A stretch of DNA of 64,000 bases, taken from NCBI GenBank assembly GCA_022575985.1, contig JAKSXM010000007.1, positions 29,266,501 to 29,330,500 on the forward strand. Reading direction: 5' to 3'. Below are positions 57,051-64,000 of the stretch, one piece after another. Positions within the stretch are counted from its first letter, which is position 1; each line of letters begins with the position of its first letter. Under the pieces are notes generated by a model that searched no databases, was not told the origin of the DNA, and saw only the letters and a list, made by a program, of their open reading frames with translations. Made by a program: the position numbers and the translations under genes. The stretch comes from Anagrus nilaparvatae (taxonomy: Eukaryota > Arthropoda > Insecta > Hymenoptera > Mymaridae).

Positions 57051-58675
57051 ATTACTATATTTTTATAGTAACTGGACACTGTGTTTTATTTTATAGTACC
57101 ATTTACTATCTAAAGTAAAAATCCTTCAAAATTTTAAAGCAATTTTTCATATATTTATAATTTAAATTACTATAATGTTTAATATTTTTTACTATACGAG
57201 AATTGTAATTTTTTGTATAAGATAAAAATTGAAAGATAGAAATTGAAAATTTTACTGCACCGTATAGGAATTTTTATTAATGTTGTTTTATATACAAAAA
57301 AAAATTTTATATTCTTAACCAATGCTACTGTTTTACCTATTGATAGATTATTCATCGTATCTATGGTTTTACCTGCTGTAGCTTGGATTTGATTTTAATT
57401 TTAAGATTAATTTTAAGATTCAGATTCAGTTGATCCCTATTTGACCCTAACGCAGTCGCAATTTATTTTATATTATGTTGTTCGCAACACGACGGTATTA
57501 TACGCACGCACGCGGTCGATTGCCGTTTTATATAAGAGTTTTTTCGAATCCTTATATAGATTCCAAACTCTGTTTTTTGCGCTTGTGAGAAAAGACACGA
57601 TCCTTCAGTGCAAAAAATAAAATAAAGTTTTTAAAATAAAATTCTAAAGGCGCGAATAATTAAATTTAAAATTAATATCATAAAATAGCATACAAAAATT
57701 AACCTTTCGCCAACTAAATTTCATCTAAGACATTCAAAAATTTTCAACACTTGGCGAATCATTAAAACTATAATTCTCAGAACTGCTTTTTAAAAATCAT
57801 TCTATAAAATAATTATATGTATATCATCATATACTTATATGTGCCTATAAAATAATTTACACATACTTATTTACAAAATAAACATAATATATATATTTTG
57901 ATGTACATGTAAGGTATATTGTGTACCTTTGTCTTTACTGGTCTTTACTATAAAAAATCAACATAAATTCCTATACAAAAACGTAAAAAATTCTTTAATC
58001 TTATAATAAAAATTATTATCGTAATTTTTACTATACGACATAGGAATAATATGTATTCCATATAGTAAAAATTAAACTATATATACATTAATTTCTCCCG
58101 TAAAACCCTCCCAAGTGTCGCGCTACTATAAAGTATACGAATAATTCTTATACGTATTTTCTGCGTGTAACAACGTGTGATTTTCCTATTTCAGGGTTGT
58201 TGACCAATTTTTCATGCCCTGGACCTTTATATTCGTAATTAGAAGCTCCAAAAACTTTTGCGATTGACTGAATATCATTATAGTTTGTGAATATTTTAAA
58301 AATACCCATAATGAGGAGTGAATTTTGATAATTTAAGGATGTTATACAAATTTCGCACGTTTTTTGTTGTTTTTTTTTTGTTTTCGGAATCAGTTAACCA
58401 AATAACTCTAGTTAGACCAATTCTCATCTTGGTTGCCGAAAACAACAATAAACCGTGATTTGATTGGAGTATTAATTCCTTATTTTTTTTTATTATTCAT
58501 CATATGTTCAATTTATTATAGAATTACAAAATAATATTTTGTTTTCAAAAATTAACTATCTGGTTGCTGGGTATTCCTTATAACTTATTCAATAGTTTCA
58601 AACTGGAATAATTATCAAACTAGCATATAAATTTATCAATTAAATTAGGAATAATTTTAAATATCTTGTTTTGAG
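57051..58675. other. intron end with AT-rich inverted sequence
   Basis: 'tatagta.gaattt' type phrases at 57060-57300 and 57940-58160 are roughly inverted relative to each other. Between them a GC-richer stretch (57470-57610) has TATATAAGAG and an AATAAA, which could be an old LTR or promoter. 58190-58475 is a relic of the 'ACTCCAGT' family ('gattggagtattaatt' at about 58459). The moira acceptor follows. Confidence 0.5.
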
Positions 58676-58991
58676 GTATGGAAAAAAATATTTCTGCAAC
58701 TTTTCAAGATAAAGAAGAAAGTGATACAAGTAAAGAAAAAGGTGACGGTAGCAAAATGAGCGATGAACCAGAAGACAATGTTACAGAGCAAACTCATCAT
58801 ATTGTCATTCCTAGTTATTCAGCTTGGTTTGATTATAATTCAATACATACAATAGAAAAAAGAGCACTACCAGAATTTTTCAATACTAAAAATAAATCAA
58901 AAACACCAGAAATTTACTTAGCTTATAGAAATTTTATGATTGATACCTATCGGTTAAATCCGACTGAGTATATTACATCGACTGCGTGCAG
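58676..58991 (+). CDS. mor: moira/SMARCC exon, first half of SWIRM
   Basis: The exon follows the acceptor TTTTGAG (AG at 58674-58675). Its first two bases complete the Ser codon begun at 2342. The frame reads [20 protein letters not shown], an acidic stretch, then [56 protein letters not shown] and [13 protein letters not shown]. This is the N-terminal half of the SWIRM domain, a helical DNA/nucleosome and protein-contact module, and is very close to SMARCC proteins of other animals. It ends after the second base of an Arg codon; the donor is GTAACT at 58992. The methionine at 58678 is internal by frame, although it could in principle serve an internally initiated transcript. Confidence 0.95.
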
Positions 58992-59046
58992 GTAACTGTA
59001 ACATAAGTAAGTTTTTTCAGATTTTTGAACCAAGTATTTTTTTCAG
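58992..59046 (+). other. 55-nt moira intron
   Basis: Donor GTAACT and acceptor TTTTTTTCAG; splicing joins AG|G into Arg (ACR-RNLAGD). It is tiny next to the neighbouring 56-kb intron. Confidence 0.92.
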
Positions 59047-59789
59047 GCGAAATCTAGCTGGAGATGTTTGCGCTATAATGAGGGTTCATGCATTTTTAGA
59101 ACAATGGGGACTTATAAATTATCAAGTAGATGCTGATTCAAGACCAACGCCAATGGGTCCTCCTCCAACTTCTCATTTTCATGTTCTATCTGATACTCCT
59201 TCAGGTTTAGCCCCAATTAATCCAAATCCACCTAAAACACCTCAACCATCAGCAGCGAAAGCATTATTAGATCTAGAAAAAAAACCTATACTAAATGATG
59301 ATAAGTTGACAACGACTGGATCAATGACAAATTTCGGATTGAAAATTGATCAATATTCTACAAAAAAGCATCCAGTTTTAAGGAATAAGCAGGCTGCAGG
59401 TGCTACTCGTGATTGGACAGAACAAGAAACTTTATTATTATTAGAAGCATTAGAATTACATAAAGATGATTGGAATAAAGTGTGCGAGCACGTAGGCTCA
59501 AGGACTCAAGATGAGTGTATATTACATTTTCTTAGGCTGCCCATCGAAGATCCTTATTTAGAAGAGGTAGAGGGTTTAGGCCCATTAGCGTATCAACCTA
59601 TTCCGTTTTCAAAGGCTGGAAATCCAGTAATGAGTACTGTTGCTTTTCTTGCATCTGTAGTTGATCCGCGAGTTGCTGCTAGTGCTGCAAAAGCTGCTAT
59701 GGAAGAATTTGCAGCAATCAAAGACCAAGTGCCTGCTGCTTTACTCGACCAGCATTTAAGAAACGTACAAGCAAGTACAAATTCAGAAG
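59047..59789 (+). CDS. mor: moira/SMARCC exon, end of SWIRM and SANT domain
   Basis: This continues [62 protein letters not shown] proline-rich linker and 'LDLEKKP' follow, then [18 protein letters not shown] and the SANT domain at about 59402-59570 ([54 protein letters not shown]) with its W...W spacing. The conserved [40 protein letters not shown] and [15 protein letters not shown] lead to NSE at the donor GTAAGA (59790), phase 1. In SWI/SNF complexes SANT and SWIRM contact histone tails and partner subunits. The coiled-coil C-terminus is downstream of the window. Confidence 0.95.
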
Positions 59790-59843
59790 GTAAGATTTTA
59801 TTTTTATTATATCATTATATTTTTAAATGTTTTGATAGTTATG

Positions 59844-60125
59844 CTATAAAGCATTTTTATAAAATTCATAATTTATGTATAATTTTGGAATTAATGTTTC
59901 TCCCTGAAACACACCTTTTTTTATGCTACGTTTTTCTGAGTAGTCATTATTAGGTTTAACTGCCATATTAGGTTTAGTGTATAGATCTTTTAGAATATTA
60001 ATAAATTTGTGACTAATTCCTAATTTGCTAAGTTTACTCCACAGAAAATTGTGTGGTACCGAGGGGAAGGCATATTTCAGATCAACCGCTAAAGCATATA
60101 ATTTTCTACCTATTAATTTCCCCAA
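59844..60125 (-). pseudogene. LINE reverse transcriptase fragment
   Basis: 94 codons on the minus strand: [70 protein letters not shown]. This is the palm/fingers region of a non-LTR reverse transcriptase ('VDLK.AFDSV.H..LW.KL...GI..kfi..l..lY ... i..GV.QG..LsP.Lf'). The first catalytic Asp is present (AVDLK). The YADD-bearing part would follow but is truncated at about 59850. Endonuclease and ORF1 pieces of what is probably the same copy lie upstream on the strand (60290-60480, 60920-61435). Confidence 0.85.
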
Positions 60126-60289
60126 TATTATTTTGACGTCATTTTTTTGTTTATATATACCACCCCTATAATAACAGTATCGTTGTTTATATTGGTTTTT
60201 ATAAATATAAAATCATCTTTTGCACATATTAATTCTGTATTTTATATATTAAATTATTTAATGTTATTTCTAGTCAGCTGCTTGCCCTA

Positions 60290-60480
60290 AAAAGACTAAA
60301 AGTTTTAATTCTTGCTGAAAGATTTCATGATTGCCCGTTAGTTTGTAGTTGAGTCTCGATAAGTGCCAGGTTTCGCATAGGCATAGCATATTGCTTTCTT
60401 TTAATTCTTCTTTGATGCTACTTAAGTTTTTAATCCCTGGCATATTCCAGTAGACTAGACGAAGCGGTTGCAGGATGGTG
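60290..60480 (-). pseudogene. LINE endonuclease N-terminal fragment
   Basis: RLVYWNMPGIKNLSSIKEEL, then KESNMLCLCETWHLSRLNYK and a tail to a stop at about 60290. 'WN..Gi.n....i...l...dilcLcETWl' is the start of the APE-type endonuclease of LINE ORF2, including the catalytic Glu of the ETW motif. The rest of the endonuclease is missing between this and the RT fragment (an internal deletion). Confidence 0.7.
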
Positions 60481-60919
60481 ACATTTTAATGTCAATTATT
60501 TATATTGTTTTTATTATTGCCTTTTAAAATGGTTTTCTTCACATAATATTCAGTTATAAAGCCTTTGGGTTTTACGAAAACCATATTGTTATTACATCTA
60601 CTTATCTTCTTTTCGTTCCTTTCTACCGGTGACGTCCATTCCATTCTCCCTCTCTTTTTAGAAGAGCTCCAAAGATTTGATATTGTACTTGAGGCATCGC
60701 TCGTGTATCAGTCACTTTTGTCATCGATATTATTATGATTATTATGATCACACTTACTACCTTACTACTTCTTTTTCTTCGTTATGTACATTATTTAGAC
60801 TAATATTATTATGATTATTATTCTATTTTTTTCATGTATATAATTATATGCTTCTTGTATATCAAATTATTCATTTTCTATTAAAATTTTTGATTTTATA
60901 ATTTTATTTTCAATACCTA

Positions 60920-61435
60920 AATAAGAGTTCTGCCTTACTTTCTTTTAAATTTCTGTGAATCTCTCTTTCTCCTTTTGTTATGTCTTTTGCGACGTTATAA
61001 TATTTTGCTTTAATCGTGACTAAATTCTCAAAAAATAACTTTTTTAATTTATAATCATTCAATGTTACGTTCACCGGTTTTTTCCCGCCTTTTTTCCAAT
61101 TCTTATAAAACTTTGTATTTGTTTCATTTTAATATTAAAACTTTCAATAATTTCTTTTACCGGTTTTTCTAAATTTTCATCTCGTTCGTCAGTATCTTCT
61201 ATACCATATATTATTATACTTTTTGCTTTCGATAAGTTTTTTAGGTTATTTACTTCTTTGTTAAGTGAACCAGTTTCGTCATTAGCTTCATTTAATCCCA
61301 TTTTATTGTCAGGAACTATTTTTTTTAATTAATTTTACCTCTTCTTTGTGTTTGTCAAGTTTATCTAGGATTTTTGTTGAAAAACTTTTTATTTCGTTTT
61401 TAACCTCAAGTAATGTTGTCCCCTTGTGCCCTGAT
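60920..61435 (-). pseudogene. LINE ORF1 relic
   Basis: On the minus strand: a coiled-coil-like TTLLEVKNEIKSFSTKILDK, one stop, then LNKEVNNLKNLSKAKSIIIY, GIEDTDERDENLEKPVKEII, ESFNIKMKQIQSFIRIGKKA, and after a frameshift RPVNVTLNDYKLKKLFFENL and YNVAKDITKGEREIHRNLKE. A coiled coil, then 'k.iIIyGi.e', 'r.G.k....rPv.V.f', then 'd.Tk.ER' is the usual layout of LINE ORF1 RNA-binding proteins. It is decayed and in the same orientation as the ORF2 fragments. Confidence 0.75.
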
Positions 61436-62849
61436 GATTATCTTTTCTTTTTTCTATTATCCTAAGATTCTATAGTATAATTGAATTTAAATTTAATTAA
61501 TTAATCATTTATAATTGTATTAAGACGGTACACACCCTGGGGTGGTACACTTTAGGTTCTTTATCCATGTAAAGTATTATTGGATTTATCAGGTGGGGGG
61601 ACAAATCAATAAATTTAACACAATTAATTTAGTTTAATGAAAAAGTTTGAAAAATAATTTTATTTTAACCAAGTGTAATTATTTAATTACAGTACGTTGT
61701 GTTTGTAGCTTAATAAAAAGTTTTTATATTTTAATAATACCATGAATTACACTTGTCACTTTTTTATCACTGTCCAATATTTACAATATAATTTTTAATA
61801 AAATAAAATATTCGATATAAATAAAATATTCGATACAAATTAAAACTACACTATCTAACAGGGTTAGATATTGTACAACCGGTGATTCTATATAAATCAA
61901 AATAATGAAATTATAATATGGCTGCCCTTGAATCTATTCCACTTAGAGCAACTCCAAGTTATATAATTTCCCTATGTTACTTGGATGGTTATCACCTCAA
62001 GGTCCAGCTTATACAAGTACGAGAAGTAAAAAACTCGTTTTCTACGTCTACAGATAAAATCAAGAGAGTAACTTAACGCGGTGTCGACCTACAGATGCTG
62101 ATTTCGGTTTATCATAAAGTTGGTAACCACCCTCTATGTCCATCTCGTAGTATGTAAAGGTGGTAAAAGAGAGCCAACCAACTCTTATTAACATGCTTGA
62201 AGCATCTCCAAGCAGTGAAGATAATACAGTGTCACTTAATGTATTACCTGAGACTAGTTGTGTGTAACAGAACCGACGAATGGATAAATTCACGTTTGAT
62301 CGGCTCACTTTTATAATTAAGCTCGCCCATTCACTTGCATAAGATAGTAAGAGAGTATAAGTAAAAGAGAAAGAACTAATAAAACTTAAGAGTATGTATA
62401 CTCTTTTATATAAATTTTCATAACTTATTTAATATGAAAAAATAATGCTTTGTTACTTAAAATTACTTGATTAATAATCAAAAATAAGATTAATTAATTA
62501 TAATTTTCAATAAAAAAAATTAGCATAACAAACTTTGACATATCGGTAATGTAGATACCTTTACATATACGGTGGTGCGTAAGTTGAAGATTATGATATT
62601 CTCACACCCATCAGCTTGTATCGACGTGTTACTGAATTTTATATGCAAGGGTAAGGTTCGATTAGAGGGTCTGAGTATTTAAATAAAAAATTCAATATAA
62701 TTATTTAATAAAATAGACTAGGTACCTATCAGACTGTCTTAGTATTTTTTAAACACGCATTATAATAGCACAGAATTAAGGTTATGTATTCTACATCCGT
62801 TGTCGACCGATGCTCGCGCCAAACAAAATTCAAGTCAATATAAAAAGGA
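61436..62849. other. intron sequence between two LINE relics
   Basis: 'acaccctggggtggtacact' near 61533 may mark an old element boundary. A GC-richer block at 62040-62340 contains an 82-codon minus-strand frame (62060-62308, MSRSNVNLSIRRFCYTQLVS...). It has balanced composition but no domain I recognise. Otherwise AT-rich. Confidence 0.4.
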
Positions 62850-62861
62850 TTAAATAAATAA

Positions 62862-63560
62862 ATATAAATCTTTGTACTTCCTCCGTTGTTTCTTCTTTGT
62901 TTGTAGCATGCAGACGCTTAAGCTGATTTGCGCCTGTTGCACGTTTCTCGCGAAGATTACGAGAGCAATGCCATCAGCATAACGTATAATGAAACAGCCA
63001 TCCGAATGCTCCAGTCTTAGGATACCATCATAATAGATGTTCCATAAATCAGGTCCCAATATCGAACCATGATCTGCACCAGCTGTCACATTTCTTTAAA
63101 TTGTCTCGTACAATAGTACCGTTTCACCCAAGTACCATTTAATTCACTATCTGTATCAAATATTTTGGTGCTGCGAAGTCATTTAGTCCTTGCAGGAACC
63201 CTCTCCACTTTGCTGAGTCAAAATCATTTTTAACATCCAGGGTTACCAAAAGAGTAATTTCACGGGAACGTTGATCAGCCATTTAGGCCCTTCTTATTGC
63301 ACAAGTGGCCTTCTTTACGGTCCCGATAGTAGATATTCCTCATCTGAAGCCCCATAACTGAGGAAAAAGGTCCCCTGCTGCTTGCATTCTATTTAAAATG
63401 CGAGGCTGTAACATCTTTTTGATACCTTCACCTGCTGTTTTCTAAAGTCTTAGCGGTCGCCAGTACGATGGGAGTGATGGATCACCTTACCTCCTAATAA
63501 TAAGGGCCAGTAGAGCTATTTTCCTTTGTCTGTTGAAGACCCCTGTTTGGACGCAAGTAT
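62862..63560 (-). pseudogene. R1-like LINE reverse transcriptase relic
   Basis: The minus-strand frame with stops shows GDPSLPSYWRPL, LQPRILNRMQAAGDLFPQLW, GFR, ITLLVTLDVKNDFDSAKWRG, FLQGLNDFAAPKYLI, then TAGADHGSILGPDLWNIYYD, GILRLEHSDGCFIIRYADGI and ALVIFARNVQQAQ. 'Kg.GDP..PS.YRPL', 'lvTLDVrNaFnSa.W', 'vPQGSiLGP.LWN..YD' and 'gYADDiAL' belong to R1-clade RTs of arthropods. The catalytic YADD reads YADG, so the enzyme is dead. Frameshifts and stops occur throughout. Confidence 0.82.
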
Positions 63561-64000
63561 TGTACAACCTAAGCATCAGTTAGGGTGCCAAGTTGTGACA
63601 CATTACATAAATTAAAAAATTTTTCTTTGACAATGGGTTTTACCCAAATTATTGACCTTAATCAAAACAATAAAAACAGTAAGTTTATGCAAAAATTAAG
63701 TTCAAACAATAATAAAAAATTTTTCTAAATCTATATTTAATTTTTTAGATCAACCTTTAACCTTTAAATTATTTAATTTATTATATGTTAATTCTAAAAT
63801 CAATGGAAATTAAAATCAATGTAACTTTTAAAATTTTATTTAATCTTATATATCAATGTTTGTATTCATAATTTATACAGTGAAATATAACTTTTACAGT
63901 GAAATAAATGTTTGAAAAGGATGTAGCTCACATCGAAACGTCACAAATTTAACAACTAATAAAAATTTGTTATTTCTTCTTGTTCCTATTGATCGTCTCT
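63561..64000 (+). other. intron end of window with PLE 3' end motif
   Basis: AT-rich; no PLE coding sequence is recognised upstream of the motif. At 63912-63942, TTGAAAAGG, a GATGT-agctc-ACATC hairpin and GAAACGTC match the layout of the other PLE 3' motifs. The following 'aatttgttatttcttcttgttcctattgatcgtct' resembles 7540-7572. Confidence 0.55.

Larger units (their letters stand above)
2343..58675 (+). other. giant moira intron (56,333 nt)
   Basis: The donor GTAAG at 2343 and the acceptor TTTTGAG ending at 58675 join in phase to give ...DLDAESE-S-MEKNIS..., which follows the SMARCC layout '..DLD...ESME...' before SWIRM. Nothing between them looks like another moira exon. The interior is almost wholly transposon and satellite DNA, annotated separately. 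A Penelope-like fragment, several Helitrons, palindromic DNA elements and two satellites are nested in it. The assignment as a single intron rests on reading frame and family knowledge only; a transcript spanning 2342/58676 would settle it. Confidence 0.85.
59790..64000 (+). other. moira intron, partial
   Basis: It opens with GTAAGA and is still open at the window's edge. It holds an antisense LINE relic starting about 60 nt after the donor, a second LINE relic and a PLE 3' end. The apparent extension of the frame from 59790 to 59953 is intron read-through. Confidence 0.8.

Noticed and set aside
2343..58675. Recursive-splicing (ratchet) site in the giant intron
   Set aside because: I looked for pyrimidine-AG|GTAAGT. 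Only weak AG|GTAA matches appeared (for example near 31304 and 44714), without the full consensus.
58678..58995. Independent gene starting at the ATG at 58678
   Set aside because: The frame joins in phase to the exon ending at 2342, and the peptide is the acidic lead-in to SWIRM, so an internal exon is the better reading.

Overview
This is a very AT-rich window from an animal, most likely an insect (arthropod-type R1-like LINE, Penelope-like and Helitron remnants). I could not identify the species. The only host gene I can support is the SWI/SNF (BAP/PBAP) core subunit moira/SMARCC, plus strand. Three of its internal coding exons are present: 2050-2342, 58676-58991 and 59047-59789. They join with matching splice phases and carry the linker before SWIRM, the SWIRM domain and the SANT domain. 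Exons upstream of position 1 and downstream of 64000 are not in the window. The first two exons are separated by one 56,333-nt intron, the next two by a 55-nt intron. Almost everything else here lies inside the giant intron. || The giant intron is a layered deposit of mobile DNA. From left to right it holds: a roughly 114-bp satellite (about 4.8-10.3 kb, resuming at 13.1 kb) with a Transib-like MITE and two other small insertions; a non-autonomous Helitron with exact ends (10282-13127); a Penelope-like element (PLE) with an inverted copy of its own 3' end (about 15.1-22.0 kb), itself split by a second Helitron (17486-20924) and a MITE; two long palindromes (24.2-26.8 kb); a decayed autonomous Helitron (27.8-31.7 kb, Rep plus Pif1-type helicase) interrupted by a head-to-tail pair of small Helitrons; a Tc1/mariner-type palindromic element (35.9-37.9 kb); a palindromic element enclosing a decayed protein of an uncharacterised, apparently mobile family (42.8-45.1 kb); a palindromic element with a PLE fragment in its loop (45.2-47.1 kb); a roughly 155-bp satellite with three-unit higher-order order (49.4-52.2 kb) carrying a 707-bp inverted-repeat insertion; a 2.4-kb palindrome whose left arm carries two piggyBac-type MITEs (52.2-54.7 kb); and a foldback-like palindrome built of 141-bp repeats (55.4-57.1 kb). 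|| Downstream of the third exon, the partial intron holds two LINE remnants on the minus strand (ORF1, endonuclease and RT pieces of one at 59.85-61.4 kb; an R1-like RT at 62.9-63.6 kb) and a PLE-type 3' motif at the right edge. || Several insertions can be dated relative to each other, because the empty target is still visible in a satellite unit, in the opposite arm of a palindrome, or in an interrupted reading frame. I saw no tRNA, rRNA, CRISPR array or intact transposase gene.
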